This document shows positions 1-10,550 of a DNA stretch of 64,000 nt, in pieces. Location: NCBI GenBank assembly GCA_015499995.1, contig JADNRV010000032.1:310001-374000 (forward strand), written 5' to 3'. The position numbers and the translations under genes were made by a program. Below the pieces are notes generated by a model. It ran no database searches. It worked only from the letters and a program-made list of their open reading frames with translations, and had not been told where the DNA came from. The stretch's first letter is position 1; every line of letters begins with the position of its first letter. This stretch comes from Flammula alnicola (Eukaryota > Basidiomycota > Agaricomycetes > Agaricales > Strophariaceae).

Positions 1-267
1 TTCTTTATATCTCTTTCTCTTTATGCGAGTAGTTACAAACGGTCTTTATCATACATTACAGTATATATACGTAGCAGTAATTACACGGCACCTCAGTCAA
101 TGTATTGGTGACTGAGGTGAGCCACTTTCTATCTTCTCCCCTTAAATATCTTAATTAACTGTACCGCAGTTTATTGTCACATTATCTAGGTACAGATCTT
201 TCTAAATATAGTCAATGTATTGGTGACTGAGTTTATTGTCACATTATCTAGGGTCTAGATTTCTACA
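1..267 (+). repeat. 5' LTR (3' portion)
   Basis: Matches 5194-5460 base for base except for two substitutions, and ends in ttctaca like the 3' LTR. It contains an internal duplication: the block with the cctcagtca/tgactgagg hairpin (around 92-118) and the block beginning tttattgtcacattatctag (around 171 and 232) each occur twice. Confidence 0.93.
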
Positions 268-280
268 GGTTATGGGCCTA
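268..280 (+). promoter_or_regulatory. Primer binding site, half-tRNA type
   Basis: The bases ggttatgggcc directly follow the LTR end. They are complementary to the anticodon-stem region of eukaryotic initiator tRNA-Met, the internal 'half tRNA' primer known from Drosophila copia, rather than to the tRNA 3' end. The match is by eye. Confidence 0.6.
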
Positions 281-431
281 TATTGATCTCGACAAACCCT
301 ACAATCTTATCTTATCACGCGAAGCCGTCCACTTCGCTCCCCATACTGTCAAAAAACTCGTCCTTTGTCTTTTCTCTGACAACCCCTACCTCACGAATTT
401 TTAAAAACACTGTCAACGCCTATTTTCTCTA

Positions 432-3400
432 ATGGCTCCAAACCCAACCACCATATTATCTACTGACGCTAGTCGTCCCTCCGTCCCCCTAATCGCGACT
501 ACCCCTTTCACGGGCGCTCCCCTCGACAAAGACAAAGGAAACTGGAAAGAATGGCGGAATCTTATGTATGCCACCCTCGCATTAAACGGGCTCTGGAATT
601 ATACAAAGGATACCGCTGCCGCCTCTACACCGGACGCTGCCACTGAACCGCGCGCTCATGCAAACTGGACCGAAAATGATCAGCGCGTCTGCGCTTTTAT
701 TTTTGGTGCCATCTCTGTCACTGAACGCAACGCTATCACGCCGCTTGAGTCTGGCGCGGCAACATACTGGAAACTCCTCGAGACACGCCATAAAAGCGAC
801 GGACCGATTGCGCAGGTCTACCTCATCAAAGAAACGCTTGGGATAGTTATCTCCAGCGCGGACTCGTACCCAAAGACTGTCTCCAAGCTATTTGAGATGC
901 TTGACCGCGCGTGGGCTATGGGGGATATCAACATCGACCTGTTCAAAAGTATCATAACCGTCAACGCGTTCCAAAACTTCCAAGACATCCAATTCGCGCT
1001 ACTGGACCGCATGAAACAGGCTACAGTATCATCCCCCTTTACTCCTGCTGATATCCTTCAATTTGCTGAAGACCGTCAGCGCGTTATAGACGCCAACAAG
1101 TCCGCATCGGTACCTCCCACCTCGATCGCGCTTGCTGCTCAGTCTAAGGCCAAAAGCAACAGCAACGCATGTACAAATTGCCATCGGCCGCATCACTCGG
1201 CAAAATACTGCATTAGCGAAGGTGGAGGAATGGCAGGAAAAACTTTGGAGGAGTCAAAAGCCGCCAGGCTTAAGGATCGGGAGAACGGAAAGGGTAAAGA
1301 GGCTTCAACCAAATCCCCTATCGCTATCCCCTTCACAGACAAGGATGGCCGAGCGTTTATTGCGCATGTCAGCGCAGACACCGTATTTACCCCGGCGCCT
1401 GCACCGGCGCCTATCACCCCCGCGCCAAAATTCTTGTTCTCCAACGCTGGGCTACCTTCTATAACTCCCACTGAAATCGACCCTGATACCTTCGACTACG
1501 AAACCGCCGGTTTTAAATACATGTCGGCGAAGGTTCTTGAAACCGATCTCTCTCTTAGGGACTGGTCCTCCACGGATGGATCTTTTCGTTGCAGCCTCGA
1601 CTGGAAGGACTACACGCGAAGCATCGACGAGAATGAACTCACTTTCACCGCCCTCAACCAGAAGGCGCGCACCACTGTCTCAACAGATAAATACCCATTC
1701 TATGTCGACTCAGGCGCCAGTACCCATCTAACCCCAGACCGCGAGGATTTCATATCTCTGCGTCCAATCCCTTCTCGCTCTATTCAGGGTGTAGGGGGAT
1801 CGTCTATTAATGCCGTCGCCATCGGAGACGTCAAACTCCGCATCGCCAAAGGCAAAACCCTCGTCCTGAGAGATGTACTCTATGTCCCCAACGCAACTGT
1901 TCGCCTCATATCCGTCGGTTCCATCACACATGATTCCAACGCCATCGCCCACTTCGACGACAGCTCCTGTTGGCTCACCGACAAATCCACGGGCGCTCTA
2001 CTCGCCCGCGGGTCCTTCATGATACCTACTCGTCTATACTCCATCAATCTAGACTCATCTGCCGCCGAGCATGTCTTTTCGGTCACCATTCCGCCGACCT
2101 TGGAGACCTGGCACCGCCGTTTGGCGCATGCCAACTACCAAGTAGTCCACGATATGGCCCGCTTAGGCTCTGCAAAAGGTATGCCCTCCTCCTTTCCTTC
2201 GAAGCCTTCAAAATGTGACTCCTGTGTTCTGGGTAAACAGACACGGACTCCCGTTCCAAAGAAGCGTGAGGAAGGGGAAGGGCATAGAGCAACGAGGAGA
2301 TTGGGAATAGTATGGATAGATTTATCAGGACCCGTAGCTGTCGAATCTCGAACCGGCAATAAATATGTTATGAACCTTGTCGATGATTACACGAACTATC
2401 CGTGGACCATCCCTCTGGCAAAGAAATCTGACGCGTTCGAAGAACTCAAAGCATGGCAAACGGCACGCGAACTCGAAACTGGCCTGAAAGTCGGACTATA
2501 TCGCGTGGATGGAGGAGAACTCAAATCTGACAAAATGGAAGAATGGCTCAGGGAACACGGCACGCGACAGGAATTCACCGCACCATATACATCCGCGCAC
2601 ATTGGCCGTGTCGAGCGCATGCATCGAACGCTTATGGGCAAACAGCGTTCCATGCGCGCCTACTCAAAGCTACCTCCATTCCTGTGGGACGAACTGTACC
2701 TTACGGCATCCCATATCCACGCGAAAACCATCACTCGCTCACTTAACAACAAATCCCCCTTCGAATTATGGTACGGACGGAAACCCGACCTTTCCTACCT
2801 ACGCGAAATCGGTTGTCGCGCATTCGTACTCATCCAGAACGTTCACAACCCAAAGATATGGGAGCGATCAGTGGAAATGGTCCTTATCGGCTACGACACA
2901 AACGCGAAAACCTACCGATGCTACAACCGAACTACAAAGAAAGTCTATAGTTCCTACCACATACGCTTCATCGAAAGCCATGAAGACGATTATCACCGAA
3001 AACCCACAACAATTCCCCATGCCGAACCATCCACCATCAACGACATTGCACAGAGCGCTACCAACAATCCGATATACTATGACGATACCGAAGAGGAGGA
3101 GTTCCTCCCAGCGGATCTCCAAGCGCCGATCCCCGATCATGATCAAGCGGAACCCAATCCAGCTGACCCTGATCTTCCACGTCGATCATCCCGAGTCCCT
3201 AAACCGATCATTCCGGCGGATCACGACACCGGATCAACTCCTCAGACGCGCCTTGAGAAAGCCGTCCAGGAATCAAAGGACGCGGCTGCTCGAAAGAAGA
3301 CAGCCCGGACGGAGAAACGGAAAACGCTCGAGGACATACGACAAGAGGAGATACGCAATGATCCCAAGGTGGTGGAACAAGCCGCGATGGACGAACTATG

Positions 3401-5120
3401 CGACCAATTCCGAGCCATGAACACAGGCCAGCAGGACGAACAAATCAACATAATCCTAGCTGCCATTGCCGAAAACTCTAATATCGACCCACGCGAACTC
3501 CAGTTTGAAGACGAACCTAAAACATGGAAAGAAGCTCAAGCCTCAGTCGACGCTGCAAAGTGGGAGGCCGGTTATCGCGAAGAATTGAAGTCGCTTAAGG
3601 AGATGGGCGTCTACAAACTTGTACCCCGCGAATCGGTACCGGCGACCCACAAAATTCGGAAAGGACGCCCAGTATTTAAAGCCAAACGCGACGAAAATGG
3701 GAATATAGTTCGTCACAAGGTACGCCTGGTCTTTAAAGGTTTTGAACAAATCTATGGCAAGGACTACACTAGTACAACCTCACCTACTGCGCGCATGGAA
3801 TCTTGGCGTATTCTGCTTCACATAGCAGCTACCTTAGGATGGGACACCCAACAGATCGACGTAAAAACTGCTTTCCTATATGGACTACTGCCGGATAAAG
3901 AGGTTCAATTCATGGATCAACCGCAGGGATTCGAGGAGGAAGGTAAAGAGACGTGGGTATGGATGCTACAGAGGGGATTATATGGCATGAAGCAAAGCGG
4001 CCGCATCTGGAACAAGACGCTCAACGACGCCATGATATCCTGGGGTTTTACTCGCCTTTCTAGCGAATCATGCATCTACTATAGGAAAACTGACACAGGT
4101 ATAACCATTGCAGCCGTACATGTCGACGACTTTCTTTCGATTGCCAGCAGCGCCGAAGAGAACCAACGCTTCAAGGAGCAAATGAAGTCAATCTGGACGA
4201 TCTCCGACCTAGGCGAAGTAAAATTCTGTGTCGGCATCGCCATCTCGCGCAACAAAGAAAACCGTACCGTTCATCTATCCCAAACCGCCCTCATTGACAA
4301 AGTAATTAACCTTTTTGGCCAAATAGACGCCCACCCTGCCAGCACTCCTATGGACCCTGGTCTCAAGCTCAGACGACCGGACCGATCTTCCTTTACACCC
4401 GAAGATAAGGAACGCCTAGACAAACTTCCTTACCGCTCACTTGTGGGATGCCTCATTTATCTTACTGTCGGCACTCGCCCGGATATCGCTTACCCAGTCC
4501 AACAACTTTCGCAATTCCTTGACTGTTATACCTACGCGCATTGGAATGCTGCCATTCGCGTTGTACGTTACCTCAAAGGCACTCGGGAACTTAAACTATG
4601 CCTTGGCGGCGCTTCACCAATAAATCTGTTGGGCTTTAGCGACTCAGACTGGGCCAATTGCCTCGACACCAGACACAGCGTCGGAGGCTACGGGTTCTCC
4701 CTAGGCTCCGGACTCATTTCATGGACGGCAAAGAAACAAAAAACAGTAGCTACTTCTTCATGTGAGGCGGAATACACGGCAGCTTTCGAGGCGTCCAAGG
4801 AGGCGATATGGTTACGCACTCTCTTGTCCGAAATTGACCTCTCCCCACCATCGGCAACAACTCTACTTTGCGACAATAACGCCGCTATTACTCTCTCCGA
4901 GGATCCATCACAACACGGGCGCTCTAAACACTTCGACATCCGCCACCACTTCCTCCGTGAGCGAGTTCAAGCATCAGAAATACGCACCGCCTACATAAAT
5001 ACAAAAGACAACATCGCCGACATTTTTACTAAAGCGCTTCCCCCTCAACAATTCCTTCGCCTTCGTACTTTCATCGGACTCCAAACACTCCAGATTCCAT
5101 GCGAGGAGGAGAACTTCTAG
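432..5120 (+). CDS. Copia Gag-Pol polyprotein
   Basis: A single 1562-aa frame encodes the whole element. Gag covers about residues 20-245, with a CCHC zinc knuckle (CX2CX4HX4C) at about 247-260. The aspartic protease motif DSGAS is near 426. A GAG-pre-integrase segment with an H/H/C/C pattern is near 555-610. The integrase catalytic triad is D630, D693 and E728. The RVT_2 reverse transcriptase carries the catalytic VDD at about 1231-1233, and RNase H (DSDWA, SCEAEY, KHFDIRHH) runs from about 1404 to 1530. No stop or frameshift separates gag from pol, so a single polyprotein is expected, as in many fungal Copia elements. The product would make cDNA in cytoplasmic particles and integrate it in the nucleus. 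Confidence 0.95.
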   Translation: MAPNPTTILSTDASRPSVPLIATTPFTGAPLDKDKGNWKEWRNLMYATLALNGLWNYTKDTAAASTPDAATEPRAHANWTENDQRVCAFIFGAISVTERNAITPLESGAATYWKLLETRHKSDGPIAQVYLIKETLGIVISSADSYPKTVSKLFEMLDRAWAMGDINIDLFKSIITVNAFQNFQDIQFALLDRMKQATVSSPFTPADILQFAEDRQRVIDANKSASVPPTSIALAAQSKAKSNSNACTNCHRPHHSAKYCISEGGGMAGKTLEESKAARLKDRENGKGKEASTKSPIAIPFTDKDGRAFIAHVSADTVFTPAPAPAPITPAPKFLFSNAGLPSITPTEIDPDTFDYETAGFKYMSAKVLETDLSLRDWSSTDGSFRCSLDWKDYTRSIDENELTFTALNQKARTTVSTDKYPFYVDSGASTHLTPDREDFISLRPIPSRSIQGVGGSSINAVAIGDVKLRIAKGKTLVLRDVLYVPNATVRLISVGSITHDSNAIAHFDDSSCWLTDKSTGALLARGSFMIPTRLYSINLDSSAAEHVFSVTIPPTLETWHRRLAHANYQVVHDMARLGSAKGMPSSFPSKPSKCDSCVLGKQTRTPVPKKREEGEGHRATRRLGIVWIDLSGPVAVESRTGNKYVMNLVDDYTNYPWTIPLAKKSDAFEELKAWQTARELETGLKVGLYRVDGGELKSDKMEEWLREHGTRQEFTAPYTSAHIGRVERMHRTLMGKQRSMRAYSKLPPFLWDELYLTASHIHAKTITRSLNNKSPFELWYGRKPDLSYLREIGCRAFVLIQNVHNPKIWERSVEMVLIGYDTNAKTYRCYNRTTKKVYSSYHIRFIESHEDDYHRKPTTIPHAEPSTINDIAQSATNNPIYYDDTEEEEFLPADLQAPIPDHDQAEPNPADPDLPRRSSRVPKPIIPADHDTGSTPQTRLEKAVQESKDAAARKKTARTEKRKTLEDIRQEEIRNDPKVVEQAAMDELCDQFRAMNTGQQDEQINIILAAIAENSNIDPRELQFEDEPKTWKEAQASVDAAKWEAGYREELKSLKEMGVYKLVPRESVPATHKIRKGRPVFKAKRDENGNIVRHKVRLVFKGFEQIYGKDYTSTTSPTARMESWRILLHIAATLGWDTQQIDVKTAFLYGLLPDKEVQFMDQPQGFEEEGKETWVWMLQRGLYGMKQSGRIWNKTLNDAMISWGFTRLSSESCIYYRKTDTGITIAAVHVDDFLSIASSAEENQRFKEQMKSIWTISDLGEVKFCVGIAISRNKENRTVHLSQTALIDKVINLFGQIDAHPASTPMDPGLKLRRPDRSSFTPEDKERLDKLPYRSLVGCLIYLTVGTRPDIAYPVQQLSQFLDCYTYAHWNAAIRVVRYLKGTRELKLCLGGASPINLLGFSDSDWANCLDTRHSVGGYGFSLGSGLISWTAKKQKTVATSSCEAEYTAAFEASKEAIWLRTLLSEIDLSPPSATTLLCDNNAAITLSEDPSQHGRSKHFDIRHHFLRERVQASEIRTAYINTKDNIADIFTKALPPQQFLRLRTFIGLQTLQIPCEEENF

Positions 5121-5137
5121 TTCACGGTGAGGAGGAG
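5121..5137 (+). promoter_or_regulatory. Polypurine tract
   Basis: Purine-rich ggtgaggaggag lies immediately before the tgttgag start of the 3' LTR and just after the Gag-Pol stop. This is the expected place for plus-strand priming. Confidence 0.65.
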
Positions 5138-5460
5138 TGTTGAGATCTCTGATCGCACCGTGAACCAACGGTCACGTCTCCCCCTTTGTATCTTTCTTTA
5201 TTTCTCTTTCTCTTTATGCGAGTAGTTACAAACGGTCTTTATCATACATTACAGTATATATACGTAGCAGTAATTACACGGCACCTCAGTCAATGTATTG
5301 GTGACTGAGGTGAGCCACTTTCTATCTTCTCCCCTTAAATATCTTAATTAACTGTACCGTAGTTTATTGTCACATTATCTAGGTACAGATCTTTCTAAAT
5401 ATAGTCAATGTATTGGTGACTGAGTTTATTGTCACATTATCTAGGGTCTAGATTTCTACA
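5138..5460 (+). repeat. 3' LTR, complete (323 bp)
   Basis: Begins tgttgagatc and ends ttctaca, giving the TG...CA termini of LTRs. It carries the same internal duplicated hairpin blocks as the 5' copy. Confidence 0.93.
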
Positions 5461-5892
5461 ACATGCCATTATATTTGCCTGAGAGACGAGACAAGAGACT
5501 TATTGAAAATTAAATACACGACAAAGCAAGATATCATCCTCGAGCGACAGCGACAACCGCCCGCGCGTCGAGCGACCTACCCAGAACCTGCCGAGATGTT
5601 GCCGACGATGTTTGGTCCAGGCACATCAGCACGTGACCGCGCTCAAAAATGTTCCGACTTTCACAAAAATATGCAAAGGGCTGTATATTTTAACAATGAA
5701 AACCACGAACGAGCAAGGCCGTCATTATTTGTTGAGTCGGAGTTAGAATAAGAAAACACGACGAGAAAGATCCTTACTTCAAGAAAATAGAGAATCGGCG
5801 AGGATGACTGTTGCAAAACCATGGAAAATGACCCTAACCGTGCAAAGGACATGAAGGAGAGAAATATTTTTCAATTCATAAGCCTGAGGATA
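5461..5892. other. Intergenic, no gene seen
   Basis: AT-rich flank between the retrotransposon and the MITE. The open frames here are short and show no motif or splice pattern. Confidence 0.6.
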
Positions 5893-6065
5893 CAGGGTCT
5901 TGCAAAATGACGTTCAGTTCATAATTCTCAAAAATTGTTTGTACAGCTTTGCATATGTACAAAAAAGGAGACACAATCATCAAAGTTGCTGTATTGGGTG
6001 GATGGCAACGCCGTACAAACAACTTTTTGCAAATTATGAACTGAACGTTATTATGCAAGACCCTG
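5893..6065. mobile_element. Tc1/mariner-type MITE (173 bp)
   Basis: Terminal inverted repeats of more than 50 bp, starting cagggtcttgca at the left and ending tgcaagaccctg at the right. The element is flanked on both sides by TA (5891-5892 and 6066-6067), the Tc1/mariner target duplication. The internal spacer is about 60 bp with no coding capacity. The arms differ at a handful of positions, so it is older than the neighbouring Copia element. It ends 28 bp before the first ATG of the next gene and so lies in its 5' leader or promoter. Confidence 0.85.
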
Positions 6066-6093
6066 TAACAATATTTAAGGCCGCCATGCATCA

Positions 6094-9000
6094 ATGGGCT
6101 TTGCCGAATGTGGTACACAAGCCGAGTTCTTCAAGTCCGCCACGCCTTCCACCACGACCGTCACTGTCGAAAAACTTGACCTTTTCTCTCTTCCCAATGT
6201 CCTATTTTCTTTGATCATGGAAGTTGACGATGGTAGCAACAATTCTAAGCCCGTTGTCGAAAGCGAATGGGTGCAGCTGGAGGAACTGCCCCGGCCTTTC
6301 GACACGGTCAGCGCGGATCTAGCAGCGCTCGGAGCTCTCTCCATCGAAGATTTCTTGTCGAACGCGGCGTCTACATCTGCTGTGTACGACATATCCTTTT
6401 ATCTTCAATTGCCGGAGCCTCCTCCGCCGGAGAAAGAGAAGGAAACAGAGAAGGAGAAGGATTCCAAGCCGACCGATGTGGCGGAGGATCCTAAAGCAAG
6501 TGCTGGAAAACCTATCAGAGGGCCCGTGGCTCTGCTCCGTCAGACAAGCCAAAGTATGTTTGGATCTGGAGATTGTCTGAAATGGGAGTATCTGGAAGAA
6601 GGGGATCCGAAAAGTCTGTTTCCTTTTATCCGTTATCCGACTCTTTCACGGAACTGATTCAACGCCCCTCAAAAAAATCAGACAAACAATGTATCTTGAC
6701 TATTACGCGTCCTAATGGTGCCACTAGGTCATATAAGTCGGATTCTGGTTTTTCGCGAAGAGGAGAAGCAAAAGCTCAGGCCGCGCAGATCGCCATTGAT
6801 ATGGGTGCAATCGATTTCGTCATCTCGGGCGACTCTGATGCTTTGAAGACCAAGAAGGGCCTCCTGCTCAATCCTTTTGATGTGGAGATCGACAATATGG
6901 AATCGGATGAAGCCACCGCTGGCCCTATTCCCAAGTTCTCAGACGAGGAGGAGCCCCTCAGGCTCATCGAAGATTGTTGCACGGAATGGAGGCCAGGGAA
7001 AGTGAAGCCACATTGGGTGTCATATAACGATACTAAGAACAAGAAAAGTATGTTATCTACCACCATTCATCATGCAGTGTTGCTCATGTGTATGAATAGA
7101 ACATGGAGCGGCTTTGCGCATTGCATTAACGCCCCACGTATTTCGGGCTTATTCTGTGGATCCAGTCCACAATAGCGTCAAGGCTGCTAAAATTGCGTGC
7201 GCTAAAACCGCTCTGGAGGAAGGCGTCATCGACTTCATCCAATACGGAAATGGTCAAACAGAACCTGCCAAGGTCGTCGATGACGGGCTTGAGGAGGTGT
7301 TGAATTCACTGAGGGACAGTCCGCCTCCTCTGAAGGGTGTCACATTGCAGGAGTTTTACGAGACTCTTCCTCAGCCATTCCCTGAAGATGTCGGCGAAAT
7401 GGGCGCTGCCGAGATCAACGCACCCGCGTGGTTGAATATCACGTTGCAGTCTGCAAGGGGAGGCCGTTTGGTGTCGAGCTTTACGCCTGTTATCGACAGT
7501 GCACGCCATCGTAAGTATAACCTCTTTTGTCTTTCCTCTACTTCATACTAACATGCTTCTTAATCAGTGCATGGCTGCATACTTCGAATAGAACGTCCTG
7601 AGGAAACAAGAACTTACCTAGTTGACCCACAGTTTCCCAAACGCTCTGATGCCAAGTCGGCCGTTTGTCTTCTGGCCATGTCTCAAGGTGTGGGTGACTA
7701 CATCCGCGGACTAAAGGAAGAGGCAGAAAACAAGCTTCCGGCTGACAAGCGGAAACTGGCGAATGAGAAGCTTCTACAGGTGCTCGCTGCTGAGTGTGGT
7801 AAAGTCCGACCAGGAAATCGTCTTCACTTCAACTTCACCAGTGAACGAGATGGTGCGTAACCTTTTTCTCTTTTCCAACAAGGTTTTGATCTGTCGTTCT
7901 TGGGACAGCATTTGGATGCATCCTGAAAGTTGACCTCTCTTCCAGTGCATCCGAACCAGATGTTCGAGAATATTGTGTCAAGACAGAATATCGGACAAAG
8001 GCCGATGCTAAGGCCGCTGTGGCGTGTCTTGCTGCAGAGCAAGGCTTGGTTGATCTCTTGCGCTTCAGAGGTGCTACCCCGCCTTCCGATTATGTGCCTT
8101 TCTGGGAGGCTCAGATGAACGGCGATGGCGATAGCTATGTTCCGAAACGCAAGGAACCAGAAAGAGACCTCGACAGTGAAGGTCGAGACCGCAAGAAGCG
8201 AAGAAAAGGTAACAAAGATAATGGCTCTGAACCGAATGAAGCCTCAGGTCTCCAGCCGACTCCGAAGCTTAAACAGCCACCCCAAGACCTTCTGCCGCCC
8301 AAGCCAGTAACTGTGGTCCCGCCTAATTACCCTTCGAATGCTCGTTGGAAAAAGCCTCATGCAACTGGATCCAGGGGTCTTGGTTCAACCAATGCGTATG
8401 CTTCAGCACCGCGTTCGGTCGGCCAAGACCGATCTGGAAGCAGAAGCGGAGGTGTTTCGCAACATCCTCATAGTTATCACCCTATGAGTTCCTCTTCTGC
8501 GCCTTCTTCGTACGACCCTCATCCTCATGCACATCCTTATGATGATCGGACGGGGTACGGACCAGGCCCTGCATACCAGCCTGCGCCCGCGTACGCTCAA
8601 CCTGATCCTTATGGCAACGTGTATCCTCACTATCCGATTCCTCCTGGCCAAAGTCATTATCCGAATCCTATCTATCATTCTCCTCCGCCTCCGCCACCTC
8701 ATCCTTATCCCGCTTATTATGCAGCACCTTCTCCGCCTCCTCCGACTCCTCCACATGCTCCATATGGGCATTATGCATACCCACCCCATTATCCTCAACA
8801 ATACCCCCATGCACCCTATTCTGGGAGCTATTCCCACCCTCCCGTTCTCTACTCTCCGCCACCACCGCCGCCACTGATGGCCATGGGCCATCCTCCTGCT
8901 CATTCCGCGAGTGCCCCTCCGGATCCATATCCGCCGCCCAGGTACCGATCGCATTACTCTTCGCGTTCACCTCCTCCCCTTCCACCCTCTCCTCCCCATC

Positions 9001-9703
9001 ATATGCATCATTTATCTCATCCGTCTCACCCTATTGATTATAATTCATACGAAGAAAGCCGTCAAATGAATAACCGTCGGCGTCACAGCGCCATGGGTGA
9101 CTCTCGGCCTCGAGTCAACGGCTTTCAAAGTCGCCCACCGGATGGTACCGACAGGGGTCGCTACGAAGGTAGAGAGCCGTCGCCTTCGGGAGAGCCACCT
9201 GTCGCCACGTGGTGGCACGATCGACCTCCTCCAAGTGTGTTATCTCCTCCCTCCTCCCATCTTTCTGTTTATTGAACGGCGATATAAGATTATCCATCAC
9301 GACCCCACAACTATCTTGAACAACCTGTCCATGAAGTACCTGTGACGAAAGAATCAGAAGGTCTTGCAACAGGTTACCCTCCTTCCAACGGCGAGATCGG
9401 AAACGTGCAGTCTACCCCGCAATCTGGTCTTGAAGCTCTTTATGGTGAGTTTTTTTTTTCGTGGTAAATCCCACGGCTTATAATAATATCCATCGAACAG
9501 AATTCTGTGAAAAGGAGAAAATCCCGAGGCCGGCCTTTTTTTATGAAGTTATCGAGGAGAAGGACGGTGCTAAAAAGTATACAGTCTGGGCAGAGAAGGA
9601 CTCTCAGCGCTTGGAATTACAGAATCACTTTTCTAGTGTTGAAGAGGGCTATGAGAAGCTTTCGAAGCGGGTGCTGCAGTGGGAACGCTCGAGGCTGGAG
9701 TGA
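6094..9703 (+). CDS. Protein with four or five dsRBD-like repeats and a Pro/Tyr-rich region
   Basis: Model join(6094..6553,6682..7047,7100..7510,7568..7852,7909..9234,9289..9444,9501..9703), 1068 aa. Four repeated units follow introns 1-4 (from about residues 154, 276, 413 and 508). Each reads like [HF]GC.L.I, then a Y.V strand, then a basic turn and an AK.A...A...G..D[FL][IV] helix, the layout of the C-terminal half of a double-stranded-RNA-binding domain. Helices with an L......C...RPG pattern precede units 2 and 4. The last exon (about 1002-1068, FCEKEKIPRPAFFYEV onward) looks like a fifth, diverged unit. A basic KKRRK stretch near 595 could be a nuclear signal, and about residues 620-900 are very rich in Pro, Tyr, His and Ser. 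All six introns are phase 1. An in-frame ATG at 6217 may be the true start, since the first 41 codons look like leader. RNA binding is inferred from fold pattern only; I do not recognise a named homologue. Confidence 0.8.
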
Positions 9704-9775
9704 TGACTTGGAGCCTTTTTTATGAACATCTTGCATTGGATTCTCGCATTTTGATGACACGCATCGCATGATATA

Positions 9776-10362
9776 CAGTCGAACCTCTCATAACCCATGC
9801 CTTAGATAACCCATAACCCCTTATATCCCATAGATTTTTTGGTCCACCAAGTCGGTGGGCGGGGATTTTCAACCCATAACCCATAAGTCCGCGATAACCC
9901 ATAATCCATACCCCTCCCCGACCAAAACCCATAGGTTTTGGTACTATATCGGACCTATAAGCGTAGGTTTACGGTTGAATAATTATTTTGCCAGGTATCC
10001 ATCACAAATGATACGCCACAGCAGCCACTTAACAGCTCAAAACTGACCTTTTTGACCTAATTCCACCCCGAAAGCACCACCCCCAATAATTTTCTCACGA
10101 CTCTGATGGTGTCAAACCTCCTCCCTGCCCACCGTCATAAGGCCATCAAGGCGTAGATGATGAATGATCTCCTTTCAAGCATGTTAGAGGCACTCGTGAA
10201 TGACAACCGCCATATTTTAGCAGAAATCCGACCGTCAGTGGCCGTAATTTTTTTTGATATTTTTCGAATCTATTTTTAGCTTCCCTCTCGCAGCCCATAA
10301 CCTCTGATAACCCATACTCTGAGCCGTCCACCGAGAGGTATGGGTTATGAGGGGTTCGACTG
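9776..10362. mobile_element. pogo/Fot1-type MITE (587 bp)
   Basis: Left end cagtcgaacctctcataacc and right end ggttatgaggggttcgactg are inverted repeats, each followed outward by TA (9774-9775 and 10363-10364). The CAGTCGAACC-like terminus and TA duplication are typical of pogo/Tigger/Fot1 elements. The interior repeats the octamer ataaccca many times and has no transposase frame. It lies between the dsRBD-like gene and the dioxygenase gene. Confidence 0.8.
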
Positions 10363-10550
10363 TACATTTATTCTAATTCTGTAGTATCTCTTGGGATACC
10401 GTGCTTCTGGTTGATTCTGCTTGCATGGTCAACCGGTCACGGGTCGACTGTACTGGATCTGCCATCTCGGCTAGATCAATTCCTGATATCGTGATAATAC
10501 TGAGAACTGAGTACTGATCTTTCACCCACCTCCATCCCCCCACCTCCATC

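Larger units (their letters stand above)
1..5460 (+). mobile_element. Ty1/copia LTR retrotransposon, nearly complete
   Basis: Two LTRs flank one long open Gag-Pol frame; the first 56 bp of the 5' LTR lie outside the window. The aligned parts of the LTRs (1-267 and 5194-5460) have the same length and I count two differences (near positions 9 and 167), so the insertion is young. The order Gag, protease, integrase, reverse transcriptase, RNase H is that of Copia/Pseudoviridae. The target-site duplication cannot be checked because the left flank is missing; the right flank starts with acatg. All coding domains look intact, so the copy may be autonomous. Confidence 0.95.

Noticed and set aside
2509..3420. 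303-aa plus-strand frame inside the Copia element
   Set aside because: Alternative frame of the integrase/linker region without any motif.
8403..8954. Long minus-strand frame rich in Arg/Met
   Set aside because: Antisense shadow of the Pro/Tyr-rich exon of the dsRBD-like gene; composition is dictated by the repeats.
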